From contig NZ_CP018139.1 of the NCBI RefSeq assembly GCF_001886615.1, positions 1,798,001-1,862,000 on the forward strand: a stretch of DNA of 64,000 nucleotides, in the 5' to 3' direction. The notes below the pieces were generated by a model. The model worked only from the letters and a program-made list of their open reading frames with translations. It did no database searches and was not told where the DNA came from. Both the position numbers and the translations under genes were made by a program. Below are positions 26,602 through 38,647 of this stretch, piece after piece (the first letter of the stretch is position 1; every line of letters starts with the position of its first letter). Origin of the DNA: Halomonas aestuarii (GTDB taxonomy: Bacteria; Pseudomonadota; Gammaproteobacteria; Pseudomonadales; Halomonadaceae).

Positions 26602-27447
26602 TTACCAGGCGCGGCAAAGCATGATGTCGCAGTGGGGTTCCGACAGCAGGCGCTCGGTGATCTGGCTGTGGCGCCCCAGCTGGCCGCGACTACCCAGCGC
26701 GAGCAGGTCCGGCGGCTGGCGACGCAGGCGGGTCATCAGCACCTCCATGGGGTCGCCCTGCTCGAGCACCAGCTCGAGCTCCGGGACATCCTCGAGCTCG
26801 CTCATCAGCTGCTCGGTCTCGCGCTCGAGCTGGGTGCGCAGCCGCTCCACCTCGCGGTCGCGCCAGCGGGCGTAGTCGCTGTCCGAGCCCAGCTCGCGTT
26901 CGCCGGGGATGTCCCAGGCGTGCAGCAGGGTCAATCGAGCCTCCGGGAAGCGCTTGAGGGTCTCGCGCAGGGTATGCCGGGAGGTCAGCGAGAAGTCCAC
27001 GGGCACCAGGATGTTGTTCCACTCCTGGGTCGCCAGGTGGCTGACCGAGAGCACCGGGCAGGGGGCACTGCGCAGCACCCGGGCGAGGGTGGTGCCGGCC
27101 ACCAGGTCGGGCTGTCCGCGCTTGCGATGGGCCCCCAGGATGATCATGTCCGCCTGGCGCTCGTGGGCCTCGCGGATGATCTCGGCATAGGGGGCGCCGG
27201 CCATGGTCTGGATCAGGCTCTGGGGCTCGGGCAGGGCATAGTCCTCGCGAATGTCGGTGAGGGTCGCGCGGATGTCCTCCACCACGGCTTCCTCCAGGTC
27301 ATGGAGCACGCGGCGGGGCAGGTAGGGGTCGAGCACGTGGATGATGTCGAGTCGGGCACCGCTCTCCACGGCGAGGCGCACGGCGCGGGCGAAGGCGGCG
27401 CGGTTCTCGGCGGAGAGGTCGCTGGCGAACAGCAGGGTCTGGCTCAT
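26602..27447 (-). CDS. Tandem-domain universal stress protein
   Basis: A 281-residue cytoplasmic protein of two UspA domains. Domain 1 (about 1-140) has LFASDLSAENRAAFARAVRLA and ILGAHRKRGQPDLVAGTTLARVL; domain 2 (about 145-281) has ILVPVDFSLTSRHTLRETLK and ALGSRGQLGRHSQITERLL. The glycine-rich nucleotide loops are mostly intact in both. UspE-like architecture suggests a role in stress tolerance. It is transcribed alone and unrelated to teaD. Confidence 0.9.
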   Translation of the reverse strand: MSQTLLFASDLSAENRAAFARAVRLAVESGARLDIIHVLDPYLPRRVLHDLEEAVVEDIRATLTDIREDYALPEPQSLIQTMAGAPYAEIIREAHERQADMIILGAHRKRGQPDLVAGTTLARVLRSAPCPVLSVSHLATQEWNNILVPVDFSLTSRHTLRETLKRFPEARLTLLHAWDIPGERELGSDSDYARWRDREVERLRTQLERETEQLMSELEDVPELELVLEQGDPMEVLMTRLRRQPPDLLALGSRGQLGRHSQITERLLSEPHCDIMLCRAW

Positions 27448-27530
27448 GATGGCTCCCTCCCGGGCAGGAAGATCCCGATGGCACCCCTCTCAGCATGGGT
27501 GGCCCCGGGAGCGCGCGCAAGGCCGCTGCC

Positions 27531-28346
<816 letters not shown>

Positions 28347-28406
28347 CGTCACGTCATTGCGGTCGAAGGAGGCCGTCAGCCTACTGCAGGGAGGGGGGAC
28401 GGTGCC

Positions 28407-28838
28407 ATGCTGATGCTCTTCCTCGTGGCGCTGGCCAGCGCCACCCTGCTGCCCGGCGGCTCCGAGGTGTGGCTGGCGCGGCTCTGGTGCCAGGGCGAGC
28501 CCGGGTGGTGGCTCTGGGCCGTGGCCAGTGTCGGCAATACGCTCGGGAGCCTGATCAACGTGGGGCTGGGACGCTATGCGCGGCACTTCGAGGGGCGGCG
28601 CTGGTTTCCCGTCTCCCGGCAGGGGCTGGCGCGAGCCGAAGGCTGGTACCTGCACTTCGGCGAGTGGAGCCTGCTGGCCAGCTGGGTACCGGTGGTCGGC
28701 GACCCGCTCACCGTGCTGGCCGGCATCCTGCGGCTGCCCTGGTGGCGGGCCACGCTGCTGATCGCCCTGGCCAAGGGCGCGCGCTATGCCCTGGTGCTGT
28801 GGCTGGCCGGCGCCTGGCTGGCGCCGCTGTGCGCCTGA
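28407..28838 (+). CDS. yqaA: YqaA/DedA-related membrane protein
   Basis: A 143-residue inner-membrane protein of the SNARE-associated/DedA-related YqaA family. Hydrophobic segments are interrupted by [21 protein letters not shown] and by [23 protein letters not shown], the family core. The physiological role is not established; DedA relatives act as lipid scramblases or affect membrane potential. ATG 28407 follows GGAGGGG. Confidence 0.82.
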   Translation: MLMLFLVALASATLLPGGSEVWLARLWCQGEPGWWLWAVASVGNTLGSLINVGLGRYARHFEGRRWFPVSRQGLARAEGWYLHFGEWSLLASWVPVVGDPLTVLAGILRLPWWRATLLIALAKGARYALVLWLAGAWLAPLCA

Positions 28839-28845
28839 AACGACA

Positions 28846-28869
28846 AGGGGCCGCCCGAAGGCGGCCCCT
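28846..28869. terminator. Bidirectional hairpin between yqaA and takP-like gene
   Basis: A 10-bp stem AGGGGCCGCC / GGCGGCCCCT with a CGAA tetraloop lies between convergent genes. T tracts are absent on the plus side and short on the minus side (TTGTCGTTT). Confidence 0.6.
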
Positions 28870-28889
28870 GGCTGGCGGCACCGGCGAGA

Positions 28890-29999
<1,110 letters not shown>

Positions 30000-30214
30000 G
30001 CAATGCCTCTCGTTGTGTTGTGGCAATAGGCGTAGAGAGGCCCCCCTGGGCGGTTGACCCGCAGAGGGGCTTGGCGTGCCCGTCGTGAGCGACGCGCACG
30101 CGCGGACTCATGACGGGATCACTATAGCGAATCGGGCCGTCCGGGTGGCTAACTCTCAGTCCACGTTCTGCCGGTGGCGGCGTGCCGCCCGGGCCAGGCC
30201 CGGGCGGAGGCAGG

Positions 30215-31618
30215 CTAGAACTGCGCCGGCAGCCAGGTGGCGAGCCCCGGGAAGAAGGCCAGGGCCAGCAGCATGGCCAGCTGCAGCGCGATGAACGGCA
30301 TGACGCCCTTGTAGATCGCCGAGGTGGGCACCGACTCCGGCGCCACGCCGCGCAGGTAGAAGAGCGCGAAGCCGAAGGGCGGCGTCAGGAAGGAGGTCTG
30401 CAGGTTGATGGCGATCATGATGCCCAGCCAGATGGGGTCGAGGCCCATGGCCAGCAGGATCGGACCGACGATGGGCACCACCACGAAGGTGATCTCGATG
30501 AAGTCGAGGATGAAGCCGAGCAGGAAGATCACCAGCATCACGATCAGCGTGGCCCCGACCACGCCGCCGGGCATGTTGTCGAACAGGTGGGTGACCAGCT
30601 CCTCGCCGCCGTAGGCCCGGAACACCAGCGAGAAGAGGGCGGCGCCGATCAGGATCAGGAACACCATGGTGGTGACGTGGGTCGTGGAGCGCAGCACCTC
30701 GCGGAGGGTGGCCAGGTCCAGGCGCCGATAGGCCAGGGCCAGCACCAGGGCCCCGAAGGCCCCCACCGCCGAGGCCTCGGTCGGGGTGGCGAAGCCGCCG
30801 AGGATCGAGCCCAGGACCACCACGATCAGCACGATAGGCGGCACCAGGCCCTTGAGGAGCAGCAGGCCGAGGCCGCCCTCGTGGCCGAGCTCCTCCATCA
30901 GGTCCCGGCGATCGACGGCCGGAGCGGAGCTCGGCTTGAGCCAGGCGGTGACGGCGACATAGGCGATGTAGAACACCACCAGCAACAGGCCGGGCACCAG
31001 GGCGCCCATGAAGAGGTCGCCCACCGAGACCGTCTTGGGGCTGAAGATGCCCATGGAGAGCTGCGCCTGCTGGTAGGCGGAGGAGAGCACGTCCCCCAGC
31101 AGCACCAGGGCGATGGAGGGCGGGATGATCTGGCCCAGGGTGCCCGTGGCGCAGATGGTGCCGGTGGCCAGCGGCATGCTGTAGCCACGCTTGAGCATGG
31201 TCGGCAGCGACATCAGGCCCATGGTGACCACGGTGGCGCCGACGATGCCGGTGGAGGCCGCCAGCAGCATCCCGACCAGGGTCACCGAGATGCCGAGCCC
31301 GCCGCGCAGCGAGCCGAACAGCAGGGCCATGGCCTCGAGCAGGGTCTCGGCGACCTTGGATTTCTCCAGCAGCACGCCCATCAGGACGAAGAGCGGCACC
31401 GCCAACAGGGTCTGGTTGGTCATGATGCCGTAGAGGCGATTGGGGAAGGCGCCCAGGTAACCGGGATCGAAGTGGGCATCGATGCCCAGGGTCTGGAGCC
31501 CCAGGCCGAGGCCGGCGAAGGCCAGCGCCGTGCCGGCCAGCGACAGGGCTACCGGGAAGCCGGCCATCAGCACCATGCAGATGACGACGAACAGGACCAG
31601 CGGCATGAACTCCAGCAT
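30215..31618 (-). CDS. TRAP transporter large permease, TakM-like
   Basis: A 467-residue DctM-type permease, somewhat longer than TeaC because of an insert with SSAPAVDRRDLMEELGHEGG around residue 235. Family segments are MTNQTLLAVPLFVLMGVLLE, IIPPSIALVLLGDVLS, FATPTEASAVGAFGALVLA and LTPPFGFALFYLRGVAP. Its ATG overlaps the stop of the small permease gene (TAATG), so translation is coupled. It partners with the TakP-like protein. Confidence 0.92.
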   Translation of the reverse strand: MLEFMPLVLFVVICMVLMAGFPVALSLAGTALAFAGLGLGLQTLGIDAHFDPGYLGAFPNRLYGIMTNQTLLAVPLFVLMGVLLEKSKVAETLLEAMALLFGSLRGGLGISVTLVGMLLAASTGIVGATVVTMGLMSLPTMLKRGYSMPLATGTICATGTLGQIIPPSIALVLLGDVLSSAYQQAQLSMGIFSPKTVSVGDLFMGALVPGLLLVVFYIAYVAVTAWLKPSSAPAVDRRDLMEELGHEGGLGLLLLKGLVPPIVLIVVVLGSILGGFATPTEASAVGAFGALVLALAYRRLDLATLREVLRSTTHVTTMVFLILIGAALFSLVFRAYGGEELVTHLFDNMPGGVVGATLIVMLVIFLLGFILDFIEITFVVVPIVGPILLAMGLDPIWLGIMIAINLQTSFLTPPFGFALFYLRGVAPESVPTSAIYKGVMPFIALQLAMLLALAFFPGLATWLPAQF

Positions 31619-32175
31619 TACAGGCGCTCCTCATGGGCTTCGTCGTCATGGGTGGCGGCGAGGCGCCCGGTCATCACGTAGGCATTCTTCACGGCCTCGA
31701 CCAGGGCCTGCAGGATCATCAGGCCGGCGAACAGCGGGATCAGCGTCTTGAGCAGGAAGACGCCGGGGATGCCGCCGGAGTCGGGCGAGCCCTCGAAGAT
31801 CGCCCAGGACTTGCTCACGTATCCGAGGCTCGACAGGATCACGAAGACCATCACCGGCAGCAGCAGGAAGAGGGTGCCGCAGAGGTCGACCAGTGCCTTG
31901 CGCTTCGGCGTCATCGCCCGGTAGAAGATGTCCACTCGCACATGGCCGTCGTGCTTGAGGGTCCAGGCGGCGGCCAGCATGAATACCACGGCGTGCATGT
32001 ACATCACCGATTCCTGCATGGGGATGCTGTTGAAGCTGAAGGCGTAACGCAGCACCACGATCAGGAACTGGATAAGCATCATCGCCATGATCAGCCAGGA
32101 GAGGCTACGGCCTAGCCGCTCCGAGGCGTTGTCCAGCCAGGCGATGAAGCCCGGCAGCTCGCGGGATTGGGCCAT
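31618..32175 (-). CDS. TRAP transporter small permease, TakQ-like
   Basis: A 185-residue DctQ-type subunit with four membrane helices and the LRYAFSFNSIPMQESVMYMH and KHDGHVRVDIFYR segments common in the family. ATG 32175 was preferred because the upstream 18 residues are polar and not conserved. First gene of the second TRAP operon; the 117-bp upstream region carries two related ACCGTATG/ACGGTATG motifs of unknown meaning. Confidence 0.9.
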   Translation of the reverse strand: MAQSRELPGFIAWLDNASERLGRSLSWLIMAMMLIQFLIVVLRYAFSFNSIPMQESVMYMHAVVFMLAAAWTLKHDGHVRVDIFYRAMTPKRKALVDLCGTLFLLLPVMVFVILSSLGYVSKSWAIFEGSPDSGGIPGVFLLKTLIPLFAGLMILQALVEAVKNAYVMTGRLAATHDDEAHEERL

Positions 32176-32292
32176 GGGATTGGTCTCGCTGTGTCGGTCT
32201 GAGCGTTTGAAGGGGGCGGATGATCGCACATGGGCTGACCGTATGCCGCCCCGTTGGTTAACGCTGACTATACGGTATGGGGCCGGTGCCCG

Positions 32293-33129
32293 TCAGCGTC
32301 GCCGTCGCTCGGCGTCGCCCCGACCGGTGGTCAGGCAGGTCTCCAGGCAGGCGTCCGGCAGCCGCACGTCCACGGCGATGGGCAGGTGGTCAGAGAAGAG
32401 GTGTTCGAGCACCCGCACCTCGTCTGCCTGCAGGGAGTCGGAGAGCAGGATGTGGTCCAGCGCCCGGCGGGGCTGCCAGGAGGGGTAGCTCAGCGGGGGA
32501 CGCACCGGATGCAGCGGCAGGGAGGAGCGGAAGCGCTCGTGGCCGTGGAGCTGGTCCGGCGTGCAGTTGAGATCCCCCATCACCACCACGTGGCGCAGGG
32601 GCCGGATGATCTCGCTGAGGTAGTCGAGCTGGCGCACCCGGCCACGATGGCTCAGCGCCAGGTGGGCGACGAACAGGTGCAGGGCGTCCGGTCCCTCGCC
32701 GAAGCGGGCATGGATGGCCCCGCGGCCGGGCAGGGTGCCCGGCAGGCGGTGCTCCTCGATCCGGGCCGGCGTCAGCCGCGAGAGCAGCCCGTTGCTGTGC
32801 TGGGCGATGCGGCCCAGGTTGCGGTTGAGCTGCTGGAAGTGGTGGGGGAAGCCGGCGTGGGTGGCGAGGTACTCCACCTGGTTGACATGGCTGGAGCGGA
32901 AGCTGCCCCCGTCGGCCTCCTGGAGGCCGACGATGTCGAAGCGGCCGAGCACCTCGCCGATCATGTCCAGGCGACGCAGCCGCTTCGGGTGCGGCAGCAG
33001 GTGCTGCCAGCTGCGCGTCAGGTAGTGGTGGTAGGCCGAGGTCTGGATGCCCACCTGCAGGTTGAAGGTGAGCAGCTTCAGGTGACCGCCGTCGAGCAGC
33101 GGTGTCCGTGCCTCGGCCAGCTGTGTCAT
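32293..33129 (-). CDS. Endonuclease/exonuclease/phosphatase family protein
   Basis: A 278-residue EEP-fold phosphodiesterase. Metal and catalytic motifs are present: LLTFNLQVGIQ, VGLQEADGGSFRS, VAHLALSHRGR, VVMGDLNCTPD and LFSDHLPIAVDV. The substrate may be DNA, RNA or a phospholipid head group. The gene follows dsbA with one base between stop and ATG. The cytochrome c4-dsbA-nuclease order is widespread in Pseudomonas and relatives, implying a conserved transcription unit rather than a shared pathway. Confidence 0.88.
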   Translation of the reverse strand: MTQLAEARTPLLDGGHLKLLTFNLQVGIQTSAYHHYLTRSWQHLLPHPKRLRRLDMIGEVLGRFDIVGLQEADGGSFRSSHVNQVEYLATHAGFPHHFQQLNRNLGRIAQHSNGLLSRLTPARIEEHRLPGTLPGRGAIHARFGEGPDALHLFVAHLALSHRGRVRQLDYLSEIIRPLRHVVVMGDLNCTPDQLHGHERFRSSLPLHPVRPPLSYPSWQPRRALDHILLSDSLQADEVRVLEHLFSDHLPIAVDVRLPDACLETCLTTGRGDAERRRR

Positions 33130-33130
33130 C

Positions 33131-33763
33131 TCAGTCAGCACGCTCCTCGCGGACCTTCTCGACCAGCGCGCCGGCGATCTGCGGCATGTTGTCGAGGCTG
33201 CCGGCCGTGCTCGGCGACACCAGGTAGCGGCCGTCGACGACCAGGGCCGGCACGCCCATCAGCTGCATCTGGCGCATGCGGGCATGGGCCTGGTTCACCG
33301 TGCCCTTCACCCCGAAGGAGTTCAGCGCCGCCAGGGCCTCTTCCTCGCTGACCCCGTAGTCGCTGAAGAAGGCGGCGATATCGTCGGGGGTGTTGAGGCG
33401 GCGACCCTCCTCATGGATGGCGTGGAAGAAGTCGTCGTGAAGCGCGTCGCCGATCCCCAGCTGCTGGGCCGCATAGAAGGCGAAGGCATGCGTGTTCCAG
33501 TCCCCGCCCATGGTGGCCGGCATGCGCTGGAAGGCCACGTCCTCGGGGAGCTCGGCAACCCAGGCGTTGAGCGGGTCCTCGAGGTTGTAGCAGTGCGGGC
33601 AGCCGTACCAGAAGGCCTCGGTCACCTCGATGCGTCCGTCCTCGACCTGGGTCTCCACCGGGTTGTCGAGCACCTTGTAGTGCTCGCCCTCGACGAGGGG
33701 GGCGGCCGATACCAAGGATGACAGGCCGAGGCCGGCCAGGGCAACCATCAGGGTCTTCAGCAT
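33131..33763 (-). CDS. dsbA: Thiol:disulfide interchange protein DsbA
   Basis: A 210-residue periplasmic oxidase that introduces disulfide bonds. A signal peptide (LGLSSLVSA) is followed by the thioredoxin fold with CPHC at Cys55/Cys58 in FWYGCPHCYNLE and the cis-Pro region QLMGVPALVVDGRY. Helical insert and length are typical. The start at MLKTLMVAL has GGAGAG upstream. It is encoded between cytochrome c4 and the nuclease gene. Confidence 0.95.
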   Translation of the reverse strand: MLKTLMVALAGLGLSSLVSAAPLVEGEHYKVLDNPVETQVEDGRIEVTEAFWYGCPHCYNLEDPLNAWVAELPEDVAFQRMPATMGGDWNTHAFAFYAAQQLGIGDALHDDFFHAIHEEGRRLNTPDDIAAFFSDYGVSEEEALAALNSFGVKGTVNQAHARMRQMQLMGVPALVVDGRYLVSPSTAGSLDNMPQIAGALVEKVREERAD

Positions 33764-33871
33764 GGGGGCTCTCCTAGGGTGCAACACCTTGAATGAAACA
33801 TGATCCGGGTGCCGGCGGGCGGCACGTCGCTGGGTTTGATGTCCCACTGGCGGACGGGTTCCCCGGAGACG

Positions 33872-33898
33872 CCGAAGGCGGCCAAAGGCCGCCCTCGG
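33872..33898 (-). terminator. Hairpin between cytochrome c4 and dsbA
   Basis: GGCGGCC, AAA, GGCCGCC with an outer CCGA/TCGG extension, located in the 163-bp gap. No T tract follows, so it may stabilise mRNA rather than terminate. Confidence 0.4.
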
Positions 33899-33926
33899 AG
33901 TGCCGGGTCCACGCGCCGGGGCAGGC

Positions 33927-34547
33927 TCAGTGCAGGCCGCGCACGTAGTTGGCCACGGCGGTCATGTCGCCATCGCTCATCTTGCTGGCGATGTCGCGCA
34001 TCATGGCGGCCGGGTCGTTGGCCCGCTCGCCGGCGGCAAAGGCCTGCAGGGTGGAGACCACGTAGTCGCTCTTCTGGCCGGAGAGCGCCGGATAGACGGC
34101 GCTGCCGATTCCCTGGCCGGTCGGGGTGTGGCAGGCCGAGCAGGCCGGGATGCCCTTGGCCATGTCACCGGCCCGGTAGAGCTGGCGGCCACGCTCGACC
34201 AGCGCCTCGTCGGCATCGGCCTGGCCCAGGGCGGGGTCCTTGCCGGCGAAGTACTTGGCCACGTCCCAGGCGTCCTGGTCGGAGAAGTTGTCCACCTGGC
34301 CGGCCATCTGCGGCACCATGCGGTTGCCGTCGCGGATGTCCATGATCTGCTTGGCCAGGTAGGAGGTCTGCTGGCCGGCCAGGTTGGGGAAGGCGCCGGA
34401 CGGGCTGATGCCCTCCTGGCCATGGCAGGCGGCGCACGCCTGCGCCTTTTCCCGACCCGCTGCCGCATCGGCATCCGCTTGAAGGTCCGCATGGGCCACG
34501 CCGACCGCGCCCATGGTGATTGCCAGGCTTGCCAGTAGCTTTCTCAT
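33927..34547 (-). CDS. Cytochrome c4 (dihaem)
   Basis: A 206-residue periplasmic dihaem cytochrome that donates electrons to terminal oxidases. The signal peptide ends at VAHA. Two class I cytochrome domains each have CxxCH (CAACH at about 38-42 and CSACH at about 136-140) and later Met ligands (RMVPQM and SKMSDGDM regions). Length matches cytochrome c4. It is divergent from engB, the usual gammaproteobacterial position. Confidence 0.94.
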   Translation of the reverse strand: MRKLLASLAITMGAVGVAHADLQADADAAAGREKAQACAACHGQEGISPSGAFPNLAGQQTSYLAKQIMDIRDGNRMVPQMAGQVDNFSDQDAWDVAKYFAGKDPALGQADADEALVERGRQLYRAGDMAKGIPACSACHTPTGQGIGSAVYPALSGQKSDYVVSTLQAFAAGERANDPAAMMRDIASKMSDGDMTAVANYVRGLH

Positions 34548-34788
34548 CGCAGTTCCACTTTCCCGTTACGTTGTTGGCCGGTACGTACCCCGGGTGCTGC
34601 CCGGGCTTGGTCCGGGTGCCCTGTGGCCGGTCGTCGCCGACGCCCTGTGGTCGGTCGCTGACGGCCGGAGCACGGTGGTATACTTGCGCGCCCCGGGTCG
34701 CAGACAAAGACACTGCATTATAACGGAACACCCGAGCCGCGGGAATGCAAGCCGTGGTGCCCTTGATCAACGTCAGGATTCTCCCGCC

Positions 34789-35415
34789 ATGTCGCGACTC
34801 AACTATCAGGCCTCCCGCTTTCTCACCAGCGCGCCGACCCTGGCCAAGTGTCCGCCGGATGACGGGGCCGAGGTGGCCTTTGCCGGTCGATCCAATGCCG
34901 GCAAGTCCAGTGCCATCAATGCCTTGACCCGCCAGAAGGCGCTGGCCCGCACCTCCAAGACGCCGGGACGCACCCAGCTGATCAACTTCTTCGTGCTGGG
35001 CGAGGATACCGGCCATCGGCTGGTCGACCTGCCGGGCTACGGTTACGCCAAGGTGCCGGAGCAGGTCAAGCTGGAGTGGCAGCGCCATCTCTCCGACTAC
35101 CTGCGGCGCCGGGGCTCGCTGCGTGGCCTGGTGCTGGTGATGGATGTGCGCCACCCGCTCTCGGAATTCGACCAGACCCTGCTGGGCTGGGCCGACGAGG
35201 CGGACATGCCGGTGCACATCCTGCTGACCAAGGCGGACAAGCTGAAGAGCGGGGCGGCGAAGAGTGCCCTGCAGCAGGTGCGCTCAAGGCTTCGCGAGTG
35301 GGAGGACCTGGTCAGCATCCAGCTGTTCTCCGCCCTCAAGAAGCAGGGCGTCGAGGAGGTGCATGAGCGCCTCGACCAGTGGCTGCTCGATGCGCCGGTG
35401 CCCGCCGGCGACTGA
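34789..35415 (+). CDS. engB: Ribosome biogenesis GTP-binding protein EngB/YihA
   Basis: A 208-residue TrmE-Era-like GTPase needed for 50S assembly. G1 GRSNAGKSS, the switch region [14 protein letters not shown]3 [12 protein letters not shown]4 TKADKL and G5-like FSALKKQG are all present. ATG 34789 begins the conserved N-terminus [18 protein letters not shown]. Convergent with the HAD gene without a spacer. A TATACT and a TATAAC element lie in the 240-bp upstream region, either of which could be the -10 box. Confidence 0.95.
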   Translation: MSRLNYQASRFLTSAPTLAKCPPDDGAEVAFAGRSNAGKSSAINALTRQKALARTSKTPGRTQLINFFVLGEDTGHRLVDLPGYGYAKVPEQVKLEWQRHLSDYLRRRGSLRGLVLVMDVRHPLSEFDQTLLGWADEADMPVHILLTKADKLKSGAAKSALQQVRSRLREWEDLVSIQLFSALKKQGVEEVHERLDQWLLDAPVPAGD

Positions 35416-36156
35416 CTAGCGCGTCGCCAGCCGTTCCAGCAGGGCCGGCAGCTCCCGGACATGTCGCAGGGGGTGCACGCCCTCGGGCAGCGAGCCTGCC
35501 GGCGGCGCCTCCGGGGCGATCCAGACGGCCCGCATGCCCAGGCGCAGCGCCGGCATCACGTCCTCCTTCCAGGAATCTCCCACATGCAGGGCCCGCGAGG
35601 GCGCCGTCTCGAGGCGTGCCAGGGCGGCCAGGAAGGGCCGGGCATCGGGCTTGGGGGCCTGGATCTCGCCGGCGGCGATGGCCACCTCGAAATGGCGGTG
35701 CAGGGCCAGGCGATGCAGCGCCAGGTTGCCGTTGGTGATGGCCCCCAGCCGGTAGCGGCGGCCGAGCCCCTCGAGCAGGGGCTCGACCTCGGGGTGGGGC
35801 GAGACGTCGAGGCGCAGCGCATGGAAGCGGTTCATGGCGGCGGACGCCCAGAGCCAGGCGGCGCTGCGCGTCAGGCCGAATGCCATCAACAGCTCCACCA
35901 GGGCGCGTTCGCGCAGCCAGCTGAAGTCGCCCCGCCGCAGCGGGTGTTGCTCGGCCAGTCGACGGCGGGCGGCCAGGTAGGCCGCCTGGGGGTAGCGGTC
36001 CGAGAAGCGGCCGAGCCCCGACGCTCCCCGGCGCGCCAGCCAGTCCGCCAGGGCCTCGTCGAGCCAGGCATAGTGGCCCGTCTCGGTTCGCTCCATCACC
36101 CCACGGTTGTCCCACAGGGTGTCGTCCAGGTCGAAGGTGATCGCCCGCAGGCTCAT
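35416..36156 (-). CDS. yigB: HAD-family hydrolase, YigB-like
   Basis: A 246-residue HAD phosphatase. Motif [11 protein letters not shown], motif II GAITNGN, motif III Lys in [11 protein letters not shown] and motif [12 protein letters not shown] are all present, with a helical cap after motif I. In E. coli YigB dephosphorylates a riboflavin precursor and FMN, and its gene follows xerC as here. ATG overlaps the xerC stop (ATGA). Confidence 0.88.
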   Translation of the reverse strand: MSLRAITFDLDDTLWDNRGVMERTETGHYAWLDEALADWLARRGASGLGRFSDRYPQAAYLAARRRLAEQHPLRRGDFSWLRERALVELLMAFGLTRSAAWLWASAAMNRFHALRLDVSPHPEVEPLLEGLGRRYRLGAITNGNLALHRLALHRHFEVAIAAGEIQAPKPDARPFLAALARLETAPSRALHVGDSWKEDVMPALRLGMRAVWIAPEAPPAGSLPEGVHPLRHVRELPALLERLATR

Positions 36157-37070
36157 GACGGCTCGCCTTCATCGCCGCGGCGACGGCGGGCCCGCGGGTG
36201 GGCGGCGTCGTAGCTCGCCGCCAGGTGCTGCCAGTCGAGCCGGGTGTAGACCTGGGTGGTGGCGAGGTCCGCGTGGCCCAGCAGCTCCTGCACCGCCCGC
36301 AGGTCCTGGCTCGATTCCAGCAGGTGGCTGGCGAAGGAGTGACGCAGCCGGTGCGGGTGGAGGTGCTCGGCGAGCCCCCGGGCCTTCGCCAGCTGGGCGA
36401 GGCGCAGCTGGATGGCCCGATGCCCCAGCCGCCCCCCGCGGACCCCCACGAACAGCGCCTTCGTGTCACGCTCGGCCAGCTGGCCGCGTACGGCCAGCCA
36501 GGCGTCCAGGGCCTGGCGGGCCCGGCGTCCCACCGGCACCTGGCGGGGTTTGCCGCCCTTGCCGAGCACCCTGACCCGCTGCGGCTGGAGGTCGCCGAGG
36601 TCCAGTGCCGCCAGTTCGGCCAGGCGCAGCCCGCTGGAGTAGAAGAGTTCCAGCATTGCCTGGTCGCGCCGGGCCAGGGGCGAGCCGTCGTGGGGGGTGT
36701 CGAGGAAGCGGGCCAGCTGATCGACGTCCAGGGGCCGGGGCAGGTGACGGGGCTGGCGCGGGGCCTGCACCAGGGTCGCCGGGTTGTGTGGCAGCCGTCC
36801 CGCCTCCACCAGGTGGCCGGCGAAGCGCGAGATCGCGGCCCGCCGCCGGGCCAGGCTGCGTGGGCCCAGCCCGCGCAGGCGCTCGCCGCCGAGGAAACGG
36901 CGCAGCAGGGCGGCATCGAGGCGGGCCCAGTCGTCGATGGCCTCGGCCTCGAGGAAGGCCCTCAGGGCCGAGAGGTCCCGCCGGTAGGCGTCCGCCGTGG
37001 CCGGGCTGGCGGTCCGCGCCAGGCCGGCGAGGAAGGCCTCGATCTCGCCCTGCAGCGTCCGGCCCGTCAC
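36153..37070 (-). CDS. xerC: Site-specific tyrosine recombinase XerC
   Basis: A 305-residue recombinase that with XerD resolves chromosome dimers at dif. The catalytic set is visible: Arg in [12 protein letters not shown], Lys in [12 protein letters not shown], HxxR in [14 protein letters not shown], His in [11 protein letters not shown] and the nucleophile Tyr in [13 protein letters not shown] 37070 is the probable start: it overlaps the DUF484 stop (GTGA) and gives the standard length. It lies in the conserved dapF-DUF484-xerC-yigB operon. Confidence 0.94.
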   Translation of the reverse strand: MTGRTLQGEIEAFLAGLARTASPATADAYRRDLSALRAFLEAEAIDDWARLDAALLRRFLGGERLRGLGPRSLARRRAAISRFAGHLVEAGRLPHNPATLVQAPRQPRHLPRPLDVDQLARFLDTPHDGSPLARRDQAMLELFYSSGLRLAELAALDLGDLQPQRVRVLGKGGKPRQVPVGRRARQALDAWLAVRGQLAERDTKALFVGVRGGRLGHRAIQLRLAQLAKARGLAEHLHPHRLRHSFASHLLESSQDLRAVQELLGHADLATTQVYTRLDWQHLAASYDAAHPRARRRRGDEGEPS

Positions 37071-37783
37071 GGCGAGGAGGGAGCCAGGCGGACCAGCAGG
37101 CGGGACACCACTTCGGCCACGTACTCGGTGAACAGGGTGTCCATGCTGGCGCGGAAGTGGTCCGGGTCGGGGCTGGCCAGGACCAGGTAGCCCAGCGGCT
37201 CGCCCAGGGTCAGCCTCGACAGCGCGCAGGAGCCGGCCTTGGCGGGCGCCGGCACATGGGGCAGCAGGCGCTTCCAGTCGGTGGGGGTCAGGCGCGTGCA
37301 GCGGCTGGGGCGGCCGTCGAGCAGGGCCGAGAGGCGCTGCCCGGCGTGGTCGTCGAGCACCTGCCGCGGCGCCTGGGGAGGCCGCGGTTCGTCGTCGGTC
37401 AGGCTGGCCGGGCACCACAGCGCCACCGCCGGGGTGTGGAAGTGTTCACTCATCTGGGTGGCCAGCGCCTGGCCCAGGGCGTCGTTGTCCTCGGCCTCGA
37501 GCAGGGCGAGGACCAGATCCCGGGTGCGGCGATACTGGCCCTCGTTGTGGCGCGCCGATTCCAGCAGCTGCTCGAGGCGCCATTCGGCCTGCTCGGCGCG
37601 GGAGCGCAGGTCATGGACCAGCCGCTCGAGCAGCGAGGTGGCGCCCCGGGCCTCGGGATGGGGAACCTTCAGCTGCTGCAGCAGCCCCTCGCGGCCGACG
37701 AAGAAGTCCGGGTGACAGGCCAGCCACTGGGCCACCCGGTCGGGGTCGAGGGTCTTGCGCGGGTCGGGGGCGGCACCTGTCAT
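37067..37783 (-). CDS. DUF484 family protein
   Basis: A 238-residue protein with the DUF484 N-terminal motif [22 protein letters not shown], a coiled-coil linker ([23 protein letters not shown] when read in parts) and a GAF-like C-terminal domain with [18 protein letters not shown]. Members are always found beside xerC in gammaproteobacteria; the function is unknown. Coupled to xerC by a 4-nt overlap. Confidence 0.9.
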   Translation of the reverse strand: MTGAAPDPRKTLDPDRVAQWLACHPDFFVGREGLLQQLKVPHPEARGATSLLERLVHDLRSRAEQAEWRLEQLLESARHNEGQYRRTRDLVLALLEAEDNDALGQALATQMSEHFHTPAVALWCPASLTDDEPRPPQAPRQVLDDHAGQRLSALLDGRPSRCTRLTPTDWKRLLPHVPAPAKAGSCALSRLTLGEPLGYLVLASPDPDHFRASMDTLFTEYVAEVVSRLLVRLAPSSP

Positions 37784-37813
37784 GGGAACTTCTCCTCTGG
37801 TGGCGTGGGCGAC

Positions 37814-38647
37814 TCAGTTCAGGACGACGCGGCCGTCGAAGACGCGCTCGGCGGGACCGGTCATGATCAGCGGGGCGTCGTCGCCGGCCCACTCGATGCG
37901 CAGGTCGCCGCCGCGCAGGTGGACGGTGACCGGGCTCTCCAGGAGCCCCTGGCGAATGCCGCTGGCCACGGCCGCGCAGGCGCCGGTGCCGCACGCCAGG
38001 GTCTCGCCGCTGCCCCGTTCGTAGACGCGCAGGCGAATCTCGTGGGGGGAGACCACCTGCATGAAGCCGGCGTTGACCCGTCTGGGAAAGCGCGGATGGG
38101 CCTCGATGGCGGGCCCCAGCCGCTCGACGGGCGCGGACTCGACGTCCTCGACCCGCAGCACGGCATGGGGGTTGCCCATGGAGACCACGCCCACCTCCAG
38201 CCGCTCCCCGTCCACGTCCAGCGCATGGACGAGCCGGTCCTCGGGCGCGTCGAAGGGCAGGGCCTCGGGGGCGAAGCGCGGGGCGCCCATGTCGACGCTG
38301 ACCTGGCCGTCGTTCTCGACCACCAGGGTCAGCGGGCCGCCGGCGGTCTCGACGTGGATCTCGTGCTTGTGGGTCAGGCGCTGGTCGCGCACGAAGCGGG
38401 CGAAGCAGCGTGCCCCGTTGCCGCAGTTCTCCACCTCGCTGCCGTCGGCGTTGTAGATCCGGTAGCGGAAATCCATGTCCGGGTCCCGGGGCGGCTCGAC
38501 GACCAGCAACTGGTCGAAGCCGACGCCGAAGCGGCGATCGGCCAGGCGGCGGATCTCGCCGTCGTCGAGGCGCGCCCGCTGGGTGACCAGGTCGACCACC
38601 ATGAAGTCGTTGCCGAGACCGTGCATCTTGGTGAAGTGCAGCAGCAT
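37814..38647 (-). CDS. dapF: Diaminopimelate epimerase
   Basis: A 277-residue PLP-independent epimerase converting LL- to meso-diaminopimelate for lysine and peptidoglycan. The two active-site Cys regions [12 protein letters not shown] and [13 protein letters not shown] are intact, and [12 protein letters not shown] starts the protein. ATG overlaps the lysA stop by one base. The gene pair lysA-dapF places the last two lysine steps together. Confidence 0.96.
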   Translation of the reverse strand: MLLHFTKMHGLGNDFMVVDLVTQRARLDDGEIRRLADRRFGVGFDQLLVVEPPRDPDMDFRYRIYNADGSEVENCGNGARCFARFVRDQRLTHKHEIHVETAGGPLTLVVENDGQVSVDMGAPRFAPEALPFDAPEDRLVHALDVDGERLEVGVVSMGNPHAVLRVEDVESAPVERLGPAIEAHPRFPRRVNAGFMQVVSPHEIRLRVYERGSGETLACGTGACAAVASGIRQGLLESPVTVHLRGGDLRIEWAGDDAPLIMTGPAERVFDGRVVLN

